This document shows positions 23,785 through 33,650 of a DNA stretch of 58,943 nucleotides, piece by piece. A model generated the notes under the pieces. That model did no database searches and was not told the origin of the DNA. It saw only the letters and a list, made by a program, of their open reading frames with translations. Origin of the DNA: a virus; IMG/VR virus record IMGVR_UViG_3300028883_000054, positions 1 to 58,943 of that record; one strand, written 5' to 3'. A program made the translations under genes and the position numbers. The stretch's first letter is position 1. The number at the start of each line of letters is the position of its first letter.

Positions 23785-24420
23785 TTATTTCATTTTCTGT
23801 ATTCGTGCATTTAGCGCATCTACTTTTTCCGCTAAAACTTCATCATTCTTACTTAACGCTGCCAAAATTTTCAAAATTAGTCGCCAGAACCTTAAGACCA
23901 ATTCAGCGGCTTCTTCAACTATGTTTTCAACGTCCTCATCTTCTACATCGAACTTTTGAATTTCAGGACGAAGATATTCATTTAATTCGAAATCTTCCAT
24001 ATCTTCTATTTCGTCCGGGATCTCAGAAATACCTCTGATAGCATCGCCAAGCTTCATGAACGGTTGGAATAAATTTGTCAAGACCTGCATCCAATTCCAT
24101 CTCTCTTTTATTGCTTTGACCATCGTTTCAATTAACGACATAATAAAAGCAATAAATTCTTGTGTTTCTTTTACGTTATACATAATCCATTCTCCTGTTT
24201 TTGAGTTAAAATTCTCCTCACTCTTTTTCTTTTTATAGTGCTTTATGCCTTTGTGCGTAATCCCACCAATAAAAGCCGTTACTCCGATCATTAGGACTTT
24301 CTCCGCTGCTGGAGCGGTAACTGGATTCAATAACATTAAGAGTCCGCCACCAGTAACTATTACTCCCGCAATTGTTTTCCGCCCATCAATCGCTCTCCAT
24401 GCTTTTTTGAAAATATTCAT
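23785..24420 (-). CDS. holin-like membrane protein, possible internal start
   Basis: The start at 24420 follows GTGAGG. Residues about 15-60 hold two hydrophobic helices around a Gly-rich turn, like a holin. The C-terminal two thirds (from MYNVKETQEF) are helical, amphipathic and acidic. An AGGAG sits eight bases before an in-frame ATG at this junction, so a shorter second product is likely. As the last late gene it fits a lysis or host-takeover role. Confidence 0.6.
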   Translation of the reverse strand: MNIFKKAWRAIDGRKTIAGVIVTGGGLLMLLNPVTAPAAEKVLMIGVTAFIGGITHKGIKHYKKKKSEENFNSKTGEWIMYNVKETQEFIAFIMSLIETMVKAIKERWNWMQVLTNLFQPFMKLGDAIRGISEIPDEIEDMEDFELNEYLRPEIQKFDVEDEDVENIVEEAAELVLRFWRLILKILAALSKNDEVLAEKVDALNARIQKMK

Positions 24421-24424
24421 AACT

Positions 24425-24823
24425 CTATACCTCACTTTTACCATTCTTGTTTTTATTAAGTTCTTTCCGAATAGATTTAATATCAAAAGTAATTGTTTGC
24501 AGGCAATTACCGTGCTCTGCAATTTTTTTTTCAAGGGAATAGAGTCGATTTGTATGATTTTGAAGTGTAATATCATGCCTTGAAATAATATCCTCGATCT
24601 GGTCTATTTTGTTACAATTCTCTTTCGCAATTGTTTTTAAATCTTGAATAAATGACATAAAAAGTTCTTTTTGTGATTCGAACTTTTCATCAAAATAAGA
24701 TTTGAGCGGAGTGTTAATCATTTTTTTTACTCCGTAAACAAGGACCAATATAGAACCAATAACGCCGGATAAAATTGTAAGATAATGACAAATTTCTTTG
24801 ATTATTTCTGTATAATTTATCAT
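24425..24823 (-). CDS. membrane-anchored coiled-coil protein, XhlA/holin-like
   Basis: One transmembrane segment (ILSGVIGSILVLVYGV, about 17-34) is followed by a long coiled coil (KIDQIEDIISRHDITLQNH...LEKKIAEHG). The layout is reminiscent of XhlA-type lysis-associated proteins, reversed in order. It is adjacent to the holin-like gene. No endolysin is recognised beside it. Confidence 0.55.
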   Translation of the reverse strand: MINYTEIIKEICHYLTILSGVIGSILVLVYGVKKMINTPLKSYFDEKFESQKELFMSFIQDLKTIAKENCNKIDQIEDIISRHDITLQNHTNRLYSLEKKIAEHGNCLQTITFDIKSIRKELNKNKNGKSEV

Positions 24824-24831
24824 CCACGCCC

Positions 24832-25233
24832 CTATGGAGTATTAGTTTTGACGAATACCAATGTAATTTCATTAATAACCCGCCTTGATTTATAATAATT
24901 TTTTCTGTATGAATTCCGGTCCATCATTACATAGGTTGACGTCCCGGATGCAATCAAATATTTCCAATAAAGTGTTAGAACTTCGGGCTGCTTTGTCGTT
25001 GAGTCAATCGCATCGAAAAGCGTTTTTGTATCTGTAAGGATCTCCTGAGTAATATTTTTTAATGTAACATAAAAAACGTCAAAATCTTTGCCGATCAAAT
25101 ATTGATGAAAATAATTGTCCTGGTCCCAAAATCGATCGCAATTTTGAACGTGAACCCGTCGAACCTGTTTCACTTCAGTTTGATCAAAATCTATGTTTCC
25201 GCCTGTGTGCGTTATTCTTATCGCTGTCGCCAT
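24832..25233 (-). CDS. tail-tip-associated protein
   Basis: ATG at 25233 with TAATG overlap is preferred to the ATG at 25242. The 133-aa protein is strand-rich and lies downstream of the tail-fibre-like gene. No family is assigned; a virion role is inferred from position. Confidence 0.6.
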   Translation of the reverse strand: MATAIRITHTGGNIDFDQTEVKQVRRVHVQNCDRFWDQDNYFHQYLIGKDFDVFYVTLKNITQEILTDTKTLFDAIDSTTKQPEVLTLYWKYLIASGTSTYVMMDRNSYRKNYYKSRRVINEITLVFVKTNTP

Positions 25234-26450
25234 TATGCCCATGCCTCGTCTTCGTCTTCGATAAATCCGCCTGCCAGTGCTTTGATCGTCACTCGATATC
25301 TATCAAGAAAGTGGCGCGAAACCTCATAAACAAGAGCCTTTGTGAATTGTTCTTTAGGTCTGCCAATATCGATCGTGATCCGGTCGCCGACATCGCTCAT
25401 GATTTCTCTAAAATGACATTCCGCTGTAATAAGTACCAATCCGTTCTTGTGAATCGAGTGAAATCTTTGTGCAACAATATTCGACATATCGGTCGTATAT
25501 CCTGACACCTGATCCGCACCGATCTCCCAATCACCGATACGATACTGCCATTCATAGTCCGTGTCAAATGCAAAATTAACGTCGCTCGATAAATCGTCTC
25601 CGGTACCATATATATCTGCTGTTGCACCTTTGCAATGGAAATCCTCTGTACCTGCGCCGACGTTGGTAAAATTGTCTGTATCTGTTTTATTCGTGAGTGA
25701 ATTTCCGTTGTCCGGCGCTGTTGCATCACTTGAACAATTATAATCGCTTGCCGCTGCGAAATTTCCTGAGAAATCAGTGTTATAGCATTCAAACACTGCA
25801 TTATTAATCGCCAGAGTCGTTGCCGGATCTGATTTAATACCATCATAGCATTTGTACACAGTGTTATTATATATTATTGCAAGATTCGCATCGTCGATAT
25901 AAATACCCTCTTTATTCGCTGCATTTCTGAATCTATAAATAACATTATTATAAATTGTAATATTCAAATCCGCATCGCCTCCGTAAATTGCATCTTCGCA
26001 GAGCGAATCATCGTCACCGTAAAAGAGGTTATTAAAAATTCTTACGTCGTTAGATGCGTCTTGATCATAGACATAAATACCATATTTGCCTGCCGTTACG
26101 CCGTTATAAGGATGAAACTCACATCCTTCGATTCTTACATAATTTTCGCGTACCTGAATGAACGAATTAAATGTAAAATCGGCTGATCGTGTGAATTTAA
26201 CTCCGGTATTAATTACGCCTGCATGACGTTCTCCGAACGCTGCGTATATATGGATGTAATTACTCGCTCCGGTTGTCCATCCGAATAATGCTGTACTGTC
26301 ATTCAAAAATGCAGAGTCATTGTAAAGCTCAGCCAGTTCGACATAATCATTCGTGACTAAATCAGCCTGTCGTCCGGCCTCCCATGCTGTTAATGTCGAA
26401 TAATCTCGTCCGGCTGCTGATCCGACGGTATATGTATTGACTGCGCCCAT
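25233..26450 (-). CDS. right-handed beta-helix tail protein
   Basis: Residues about 85-230 are repeated short strands with Asn/Ile/Tyr ladders (IFNNLFYG, ITIYNNVIYRF, AIIYNNTVYKCYDG), typical of a pectin-lyase-like beta-helix. The C-terminal ~90 residues form a separate domain (ITIDIGRPKEQFTK). Such phage proteins bind or cut surface polysaccharide. The adsorption role is inferred from fold and its place after the tail tip genes. Confidence 0.75.
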   Translation of the reverse strand: MGAVNTYTVGSAAGRDYSTLTAWEAGRQADLVTNDYVELAELYNDSAFLNDSTALFGWTTGASNYIHIYAAFGERHAGVINTGVKFTRSADFTFNSFIQVRENYVRIEGCEFHPYNGVTAGKYGIYVYDQDASNDVRIFNNLFYGDDDSLCEDAIYGGDADLNITIYNNVIYRFRNAANKEGIYIDDANLAIIYNNTVYKCYDGIKSDPATTLAINNAVFECYNTDFSGNFAAASDYNCSSDATAPDNGNSLTNKTDTDNFTNVGAGTEDFHCKGATADIYGTGDDLSSDVNFAFDTDYEWQYRIGDWEIGADQVSGYTTDMSNIVAQRFHSIHKNGLVLITAECHFREIMSDVGDRITIDIGRPKEQFTKALVYEVSRHFLDRYRVTIKALAGGFIEDEDEAWA

Positions 26451-27241
26451 TAGCTTGATTTCTCTTTAATAATGGCTTTGCTTAATTTTGTAATAAATCT
26501 ATTATAAAATGGTATGCGTCGATCATGGACTATATTTAAAAGCGTTGTGTCCGTATTGATATATCCTTTATTGAATAAAAATAATAAATATTTTTTCATT
26601 TTCTCCGGCGCGACATCGCTTTGAAATATCTGTTTCGCCGTATAATTAAGTTGCAAATCAGATGATTTTGAAATATAATCAATATAATATTTTCGCTTTT
26701 TAACTATTGCATTTTTTTTAATAATTGGATCTTTGAGACCTTGAATAATCCTGTCATCCCGATTAAATTCACTGTCAGGAATATAAACAGGCAAAAAATT
26801 ACGAAGCTCTTCTTTCCCCCAATTCCAGCATTCATATATTCGACGGTCCGAAAATTCTTGAAATTCATTCATGAATGAAAAATATTTTATCATGTCAGAA
26901 ATATTTTCTGTCGTGATAGGAAATGTGATTTTTTTTACAGGTTGATCGACGGATCTTAATATATTCGATTGTGCCAATGCTTTTCTGAAATTCTCTACTG
27001 GTTCAGGATCTTCAGTGATCGATCCGTCGTAATGGATGATAAGTCTGCGATAATATTTCTTATAAAGTTTCGGTATAAATGGAATGTTCCTGCCATGTGT
27101 ACCACGCACCAACATATCAAACCAGCTATAACTTATATGTTGATCCGATACCGCTTCGATAATATCGCCTTGCTCAAATTCTTTTGACGGATCGATTTTT
27201 TTTGAATTTACTTCTTTTGAATATATTAAAAGCTCAGCCAT
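26450..27241 (-). CDS. unknown tail-region protein
   Basis: A 263-aa protein with Tyr/Lys-rich segments and no recognised domain. It overlaps the beta-helix gene by one base (TAATG) and lies in the tail-tip part of the late operon. It could be a fibre-associated or host-interaction protein; it has no lysozyme-like catalytic pattern. Confidence 0.65.
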   Translation of the reverse strand: MAELLIYSKEVNSKKIDPSKEFEQGDIIEAVSDQHISYSWFDMLVRGTHGRNIPFIPKLYKKYYRRLIIHYDGSITEDPEPVENFRKALAQSNILRSVDQPVKKITFPITTENISDMIKYFSFMNEFQEFSDRRIYECWNWGKEELRNFLPVYIPDSEFNRDDRIIQGLKDPIIKKNAIVKKRKYYIDYISKSSDLQLNYTAKQIFQSDVAPEKMKKYLLFLFNKGYINTDTTLLNIVHDRRIPFYNRFITKLSKAIIKEKSS

Positions 27242-27249
27242 AATACTCC

Positions 27250-28749
27250 TTAATTCACAAAGCCCGGAAAGTATACATCAAGACTTCGTTTTTTGCCATG
27301 CAATAAATACGACGCGTTTTCATCATCTGATGCCGGATAGGTGTACATCTTTCCTATATACTCATCCTGAAAATTCGCGTGAGCCCAACGAAAATACGCA
27401 TTAATTTCGTTGTATAGTTCGGTTCGTGATATTTGTGGTGATCCGATCACGTATGGAGTAAATGAATCAAGATAAAAATCAGGATTAAATGAAAAAATGC
27501 GAATATTGCCGGTCAGCATCTGTCCGATGTGTGCGATTTCATGAGGAAGAACGGTAAGAATCGCTTCAATCACCGAACAAGGTTGATCAAATGTCATATT
27601 AATAATATCATTACTACACAACGAATATAACTTATTAAAACTATATGACGTTGCCCCGGTATCGGTCACGCCTGCGCCACCGACATCGACATCACTCGAT
27701 GTTAAGTCGGTATAATCGACCAGCAAATTATAAACGATCTCCGGTACGGTCAAGCCTCTGAAATTCACAGCGACACGAAAGTCAAGCGAATCACCTTCCG
27801 CGATTGTACCGCCCCACGATGCACTTGCGATATACATATATGAGTCGGTCGCGTCTGTATGTGTATAGAAATTTGAAGCAGTAGATCCATTATATTCGTT
27901 ACCGTCCGGATCAGTTAATACAAATCGATATGTTCCAACGGATCCGGCGCCAATTTTGATATTCCAATCACCAATCGGGCATCCCGCATAAGTAGTTACT
28001 CCGGATAACGTTGTTGTATCACTTGATCCCCAACGGAACGACGTGACGTAATTTCCACCAAAATCGATATAATCGGTGGTATGTGTCAATCCTGTAATAA
28101 CTTTAAGCGGAGTATCGAGCACATCAACAAGTAGATTTGTTATTTTGAGCGTGGCTCTTTTCCCGTCCCACTGAAACGGTTCTTTGATAATGCCCTTGAA
28201 AATTGTAAGTGAATTCGCGTTGCCGTCGAGTTTAAGAATGACATTGCATTGCTTTCCCATAAGTGGGAACGTTGAAACAATCGAACCAGCATTGTAAACA
28301 TTTGCAGGACCAGCCGCCCATCCGATAGAATTCGCTGCGGCGGAGTTGAGTGTAATTGCTTCGCTATTTGTGCCATCCGAAAACCATACTTTATCAGTTG
28401 ATTCAAATTCACCTAAGCCGGCGCGCAGGTCACAGGGATTATTAGTTGTGTCTTCATCTAAGACGCGCTGAATGATTCTAAATGCGTTTGTTTTAACAAC
28501 TAATGTCGAATAGACTTGATTTGGATCGGCAAATGAAAGTTGAATGTCTTTAAGCAATAATTGATTTGAATAATTTGGATCAATGTCGATACCTGATACG
28601 ATGTCACTCATACCGATCAATCCGTCCTCAGCATTCAACGTGAAATTCTCCCCGCTCGGATCAATATTAACCTCGAGATATGGTCTACATCCCTGCGGAT
28701 TGTCGAGTAAAGCTAACCAACCAGCTGGTAAATTTGTTGTATCACTCAT
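27250..28749 (-). CDS. tail-tip/baseplate protein
   Basis: A 499-aa strand-rich protein (LKDIQLSFADPNQVYS, VFKGIIKEPFQWDGK) with an inserted Gly/Thr/Ser beta-domain (about 215-310) that could bind carbohydrate. Position, size and order (after tape measure and a 138-aa gene) fit the central tail-tip protein of siphoviruses. The family is not certain. Confidence 0.65.
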   Translation of the reverse strand: MSDTTNLPAGWLALLDNPQGCRPYLEVNIDPSGENFTLNAEDGLIGMSDIVSGIDIDPNYSNQLLLKDIQLSFADPNQVYSTLVVKTNAFRIIQRVLDEDTTNNPCDLRAGLGEFESTDKVWFSDGTNSEAITLNSAAANSIGWAAGPANVYNAGSIVSTFPLMGKQCNVILKLDGNANSLTIFKGIIKEPFQWDGKRATLKITNLLVDVLDTPLKVITGLTHTTDYIDFGGNYVTSFRWGSSDTTTLSGVTTYAGCPIGDWNIKIGAGSVGTYRFVLTDPDGNEYNGSTASNFYTHTDATDSYMYIASASWGGTIAEGDSLDFRVAVNFRGLTVPEIVYNLLVDYTDLTSSDVDVGGAGVTDTGATSYSFNKLYSLCSNDIINMTFDQPCSVIEAILTVLPHEIAHIGQMLTGNIRIFSFNPDFYLDSFTPYVIGSPQISRTELYNEINAYFRWAHANFQDEYIGKMYTYPASDDENASYLLHGKKRSLDVYFPGFVN

Positions 28750-29166
28750 TTATCGAACCTGTCCATAAAAAGTTAATTTCATCAAATGATCGTAAGCCTC
28801 CATTCCATAATGATATATTTCTTCGTACTGAGGATCCAGGAGGCACTCAAGATATGTCGCGTTATTTATTAAGTATTCATAATAAATTTTGAATTTATAC
28901 GTATTTGCCAAAATAGAGTCAACATCCGTTTTCGTCGCTCGTTTATGGATCCTAAATGTAATATTGATTTGATACCGATCTCTGCTTGCATCTTCATTAA
29001 TTCGATCGAGATCATGCAAAAGCGGATAGATATTTCCGGTCGGTTGGATTTGTTCGAGATCGATTAAAGGAATTACGTCAAGTTCCCTTAATTCATTCTC
29101 TTGAAAATATATCGTCGTCGCATATGCTGCACCATTATAAAGTTCTATTTTGAGGCAATTGTTCAT
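28750..29166 (-). CDS. tail protein between tape measure and tip
   Basis: The 138-aa product, strand-rich with Tyr clusters, overlaps the tape measure stop by four bases and abuts the 499-aa tail-tip gene. This is where siphoviruses encode a distal-tail or tip-adaptor protein. No sequence motif confirms it. Confidence 0.6.
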   Translation of the reverse strand: MNNCLKIELYNGAAYATTIYFQENELRELDVIPLIDLEQIQPTGNIYPLLHDLDRINEDASRDRYQINITFRIHKRATKTDVDSILANTYKFKIYYEYLINNATYLECLLDPQYEEIYHYGMEAYDHLMKLTFYGQVR

Positions 29167-32100
29167 CTAAAAATACCTACATTTATTAGATTCCGGTCAC
29201 GCCTGCGCATCCATGATTCCCCTTCATCCTGAAATATTTCCAGTGCCGTATTAATGCCCGGATCATGAACCAGAACCTTGACGTTTTTCCCTTGCCCTTG
29301 AGATCCGAGTATTTCCTTTAGTAATGAAATTACTTCTTTTTGGTCGCCGCCCAGATCCTGAACGTTACCAGACTTAATAAAACTATTCCATTGAGCGGGA
29401 GAAAATTGCGTTGATACATCGCGCGGGATAACGACTTCGCGATCTTGTAAAATCGCCATTAATTCATCATTCGCTAACAGACCGGAATGCGCGTAAACAA
29501 TGCCGCCAGTATGAAAATTAGGAGGTTCTGTTTCATTAAATTGATTATACCATGCCTCAAGATCTTCAAGTTTAAGACCTAATCCAAGTAAAAGCTCCTC
29601 TAAAAAACCAGTATCCATTTCCATCGTTGACATCGCTTGAAAGGCCTCATATATTTCAGATATTAAATCTTGGAATGCCGGTATTGTAACATCCCAATCG
29701 CCTTCAACCTGAAGTTCCCCAAGAAGAGAAACAGCCTGTCCAATCGTATCTTCAATAATTCCCATTAATGGGCCAAAATCAATATAACCACCGAAATATT
29801 CATAACTTTCAAGTATACCCTCCATTAATTTTTCAAGCTCAGTGATCGCGCTTGTTACGCCAGATTTTGCTCCGAGTGCTTCGTTGAGCGCCTCCCATGC
29901 TTCGGTTAAGCCAAGTATCTGGTTTTCTAAATCTTCCGCTTTTTGTGTTAGAACTTCATAGGAATGGGAGCTTGTTTGTCCTCGTCCCTCCATAAGAGAA
30001 AGCTGTACATATAAATCCTCTAATTCTGTTGTTAATGATTCTATTTGTCTTTCATAATCTTCCGCTTTTTGATCTATAATTGCACTCTCAAAATCATGCA
30101 TTGCATTTGTAGCAACATCAATTCTTCCTGCTAATTTTGGAAATTCACTTGAAAATGATTTCAACTGTATGGTATTATCACCAATAAGTGCAGGAGCGTG
30201 CTCGATTAGCAAATAAAACCCCTCCAACGCTACATTGACAGGATTAAAACCGGACATTGCCAGCTGGCTGAGATTATGAACAAGTTGAGACCCGATAGGA
30301 CCAAATGATCCCATAGCCCCGACAACAGACTCCAGCCCTCTTGTAAAGGCTCGAACGTCGGCCTCACTCGATTCAAATTTAAGGGCAACATCTTCTATTG
30401 GTTTTTTAGCATCAATAAATATTTCTGTAGCCATTGCCGTTTCGAGATTCATGTCTTTCAAAGAATCTATGACTTCACGGGAAGCGCCAGTTAGATTAAT
30501 ATTTTCTTTAGCAACCTCTTTTGTAGACTCTAACCATCGTTCAAGAGCATTCGCCGTATTATCTGCCGCCCGGGCTGTCTCGTTTTGCTCTTCTTTTTCA
30601 ATTTTTAAATCGAGGTTATATGCTTTTAAAACCTCATCAAGTTCGGCAATTTCTTTTTCTAATGCTTTTACTTTTTGATGTTTTTCTTCATCGGCTTCCA
30701 AACTCCCAAAAATAGCGTCGGCGGCGGTTTTAACTGCCCCACCAAGGCCTATTTGCTTTGTAGCAACCAATCCCGCTTGGAACCCAACTAATTCCATAGA
30801 TTTAGTATTGGCTAACCATGCCTCTTTTTCTTTTTTTAATTGCTGTTCTAATTCTTTTTTCTGTAATTGAATCTTTTTTGCAATTAATTGTCCGGAGACA
30901 TTATCATATTTAACTAATTCTTCAACCGTAATTCCTAATTGTTCAGATAATTGAGCTTCATATTCCGCTAAAGTTTTGCTTTCTTCAGCACTTAAGTTTT
31001 TCTTACCTTTCAATTCATCATATTTTTTGCCTAAAACAGTTAATTCTTCGGCTTCTTTTGAAATATGGTCATATTGTTTTTTGGCTATTTCCGCATAAGA
31101 TTCGGTTGTTTCACTTAACAACGCAATTGCGGCAACCGCCCCGACGACAATTGCCCCAATAGGCCCAAGAGCTGTAGCCCAAAGAGCTGTAGCGGTTTTT
31201 GCTAATTTTGTGGCAAGCGTGTACGCTTTTATGCCTGCTGTTATCGCTCCGAGAGGTACAATAAAATTAATAAATATAGAAACGACCGATCCAATTGTTT
31301 CGGGATACTTATTTAATGTCTGAAGTAAGTTAGTTAAAAAAGGTAAAAAATTCTTTTGTCCAAAATCAATTAATTCGGCTTGAATAGTATTTCTAAATAA
31401 CTTTAATTGAGATCCAAAATCTTGCATTTTGATGTCAAACGCGGCCATCATTGACCCCTGAGCCTCATACATCATTTTCGTTTTTTCAGCTGCTGAGTCT
31501 GCCAGTTCTCCAGTTATTGAAAAATACCCGACCAGAGCTTCTTTTCGACCGATTAAATCTCCGATCCCTATTCCATATTGCTCAGTATAATCTTTGAGTG
31601 CGAGCATAGCTCCCTGGAGCCCGCCCATTTTTTCAATTAATTCTTGTCCGCTTACGACTCCTAAATTCTCAAAGGCATCTTCAAGGTCGCTTGTTGGTTT
31701 TAATAACGCGGACATCATACCTGTTAATTGAGTCGCCGCCTCGCTTGTTGTCCCTGTGACTCCTGACATCGCCGCCATAATACCAGCGACTTCTTCAAAT
31801 GCGACGCCCATACTCGTCGCAATTGGGATCGCTCCCCCCATCGCTGATGCAAGCTCCGGCATAGTCGTAACGCCTTGTTCAATCGTTTTAAAAACAATGT
31901 TATAGATACCTTCTAACTCTGAATATTCGTATCCATAAGATTTTACAATAGTCGATCCCAATCTAAAGGTTTCGGTTAAACCAGCAACGCCGGCAATCGC
32001 GGCCTTTGATGATAATTCGAGGGCGTTCATTTGTTCTGTTGGAGGAACGGTTGCAGAAACAACATTATACAAACCAGAGGCAAGATCTTCTATTATATCA

Positions 32101-32402
32101 ACAGGCAATTCTCTACCAAGGTCAAGAATCTCTTCTTTATACTGGGCAATACGATCGGCTCCCTGCGGTCCCAATAAAGTATGAACATTACTCATTTTTG
32201 ATTCAAATTCTGAGGCTTGAATCGTTACAAGCCCGAATGTTGCCGCCGCTGCGGCCATCGTAATATTAAGAGCTTGACCAAATTGTTTTGATCTGTTTTC
32301 AGCACTATTTATTGTTCCATCGAAATCCGTTGCATCAGCTCCGATTCGTGCTATAATATCATAAACGCCTGAAGTTTTTCCCAAATCTGTCTCCGTGTCC
32401 AA
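29163..32402 (-). CDS. tail tape measure protein, TTG start
   Basis: The protein is 1079 aa with a TP901-type N-terminus. It has early conserved helices (ASEFESKMSNV, LASAMGGAIPIA, MAAMSGVTGTTSEAATQL), a hydrophobic region (about 375-425), and long coiled coils. A C-terminal segment (GGIVYAHSGLL, DREVVIPRDVSTQFSP) is typical of tape measures. The TTG start lies just after the chaperone stop; an in-frame TAA shortly upstream forbids a longer form. Its length sets tail length, indicating a long non-contractile tail. Confidence 0.9.
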   Translation of the reverse strand: MDTETDLGKTSGVYDIIARIGADATDFDGTINSAENRSKQFGQALNITMAAAAATFGLVTIQASEFESKMSNVHTLLGPQGADRIAQYKEEILDLGRELPVDIIEDLASGLYNVVSATVPPTEQMNALELSSKAAIAGVAGLTETFRLGSTIVKSYGYEYSELEGIYNIVFKTIEQGVTTMPELASAMGGAIPIATSMGVAFEEVAGIMAAMSGVTGTTSEAATQLTGMMSALLKPTSDLEDAFENLGVVSGQELIEKMGGLQGAMLALKDYTEQYGIGIGDLIGRKEALVGYFSITGELADSAAEKTKMMYEAQGSMMAAFDIKMQDFGSQLKLFRNTIQAELIDFGQKNFLPFLTNLLQTLNKYPETIGSVVSIFINFIVPLGAITAGIKAYTLATKLAKTATALWATALGPIGAIVVGAVAAIALLSETTESYAEIAKKQYDHISKEAEELTVLGKKYDELKGKKNLSAEESKTLAEYEAQLSEQLGITVEELVKYDNVSGQLIAKKIQLQKKELEQQLKKEKEAWLANTKSMELVGFQAGLVATKQIGLGGAVKTAADAIFGSLEADEEKHQKVKALEKEIAELDEVLKAYNLDLKIEKEEQNETARAADNTANALERWLESTKEVAKENINLTGASREVIDSLKDMNLETAMATEIFIDAKKPIEDVALKFESSEADVRAFTRGLESVVGAMGSFGPIGSQLVHNLSQLAMSGFNPVNVALEGFYLLIEHAPALIGDNTIQLKSFSSEFPKLAGRIDVATNAMHDFESAIIDQKAEDYERQIESLTTELEDLYVQLSLMEGRGQTSSHSYEVLTQKAEDLENQILGLTEAWEALNEALGAKSGVTSAITELEKLMEGILESYEYFGGYIDFGPLMGIIEDTIGQAVSLLGELQVEGDWDVTIPAFQDLISEIYEAFQAMSTMEMDTGFLEELLLGLGLKLEDLEAWYNQFNETEPPNFHTGGIVYAHSGLLANDELMAILQDREVVIPRDVSTQFSPAQWNSFIKSGNVQDLGGDQKEVISLLKEILGSQGQGKNVKVLVHDPGINTALEIFQDEGESWMRRRDRNLINVGIFR

Positions 32403-32403
32403 T

Positions 32404-33314
32404 TTAGTTTACCATTTGGATCGGGCCTATACCAAACGGTACATTAAAGATCCCAATTACTTCTTCTTTTTTTTCTTTTTTAGACTTTTCTCTATCGATC
32501 CAATGTTTTATAGGTGGTGTGTCTGGTTTTCTGTTTATATTCGCCAATAATGTACTGACAATATCAGTACAATTTATAAATGTTTCTCTTGTTTTGTGTT
32601 CTTCAGAATCTATTTCATTTAATAATTTTATGTAAATTTCAAATCGATATGGATTTGAAATTTCCTCCCAAAGTTTTGGATCAAATATTGATTTATAATT
32701 GGTGAATCTTTTCCATATTTCTATAACCGCGAGAAGAAAATTAGCTATTTGCTCGTTTTCTCCTGTGAAGCTTCCGTTTTCTCCTCGCTTGAAAAGTTTT
32801 TTACTGATTCTTCTATATCAACATTAAGATCATGAAGCTCAATATACATCTCAAAAACTTTCTTATAGAGTTCAGGATCATTATTGAGGATATAAATAAA
32901 GTTTTTTCGACTCTCCTCGTCTTTTGCAAATAAATATTCTTTCCCATCCTCAACGAAATATAACTTTTCACAAATTACAGTTTTCACCAGTTCATTCCCG
33001 ACCAAAGATCTGGCTAATTGCTCCGCGTAATTTGCAGGTTTATTCTTTTTTGCTTTTTCTTGTGCCTCTGTGTCTTTAATAGCTTTCACTTGCTTTTCAA
33101 ATTCGGTTTCATCGATCGGTTGATTATTATATCCTTTTTCAACTAAAGACTCCATAATCCTTCGATTTAGAGCTTTTTGGTTCATGCTCATTTCGATAGG
33201 ATCCATTTTATATAAGCGGCAAGGGATTAATTGACCGGAAAGTTCAATATCAAAATCAATATAAACTTTGACATCTTTTACGGCATTTTTGAGCAATTCA
33301 GCAGTATTAATCAT
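32404..33314 (-). CDS. tail assembly chaperone GT, made by -1 frameshift
   Basis: The region 32404-32744 has no start codon. In the -1 frame relative to the upstream gene it is open for over 100 codons (from about EQIANFLLAVIEIWK to the TAA at 32404-32406). The frames are joined at A AAA AAC (32802-32796). The -1 frame is closed by a TGA a few codons upstream and open through the G stop, as expected. Fusion product about 303 aa. Such chaperones coat the tape measure during tail assembly. Confidence 0.8.
32745..33314 (-). CDS. tail assembly chaperone G
   Basis: The 189-aa product lies between the tail tube region and the tape measure, the universal site of the G/GT chaperones. Mostly helical and charged, it ends ...KTSK after the frameshift site. 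Both G and the longer GT form are probably required in a fixed ratio. Confidence 0.8.
   Translation of the reverse strand: MINTAELLKNAVKDVKVYIDFDIELSGQLIPCRLYKMDPIEMSMNQKALNRRIMESLVEKGYNNQPIDETEFEKQVKAIKDTEAQEKAKKNKPANYAEQLARSLVGNELVKTVICEKLYFVEDGKEYLFAKDEESRKNFIYILNNDPELYKKVFEMYIELHDLNVDIEESVKNFSSEEKTEASQEKTSK
32796..32802 (-). promoter_or_regulatory. -1 ribosomal slippery heptamer A AAA AAC
   Basis: In the zero frame the codons are GTA AAA AAC, giving the classic X XXY YYZ heptamer. Eleven bases downstream lies GCGAGGAG. No other heptamer of this kind occurs between the last -1-frame stop and the G stop codon. Confidence 0.75.
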
Positions 33315-33348
33315 ATCTAAGATCTCCTTTAATATTTAATCATATCAA

Positions 33349-33627
33349 TTATTTTCTATCTTCTAAATTTCTTTTTCTAATATCAAGAACCTCAATTGTA
33401 AGTTCTCGATGTATTTTTTGGATGTCTCGAATTGCAAACTTAATTTCACCATTTTCAATTTCCTGAAGTGGGAGATTTGCTCTATTGTTCCAAACAAACC
33501 GAATAAAGCAATTGTCTTCTACTTCTATAATATAATAACTATCAGGTTCTGTACCTGACAAGCTTAATGCCGCTGTCAGATACAGATCCTGAGTTTCAAA
33601 ACTTTTATTTAAATTTTTAATATTCAT
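33349..33627 (-). CDS. DUF5659-like protein
   Basis: The 92-aa protein begins with FETQDLYLTAALSLSG followed by YYIIEV...CFIRFVW. This matches the small DUF5659-type phage domain, role unknown. It lies between tail tube and chaperone genes. Confidence 0.6.
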   Translation of the reverse strand: MNIKNLNKSFETQDLYLTAALSLSGTEPDSYYIIEVEDNCFIRFVWNNRANLPLQEIENGEIKFAIRDIQKIHRELTIEVLDIRKRNLEDRK

Positions 33628-33650
33628 GTCTATTATGTCCTTACAATATT

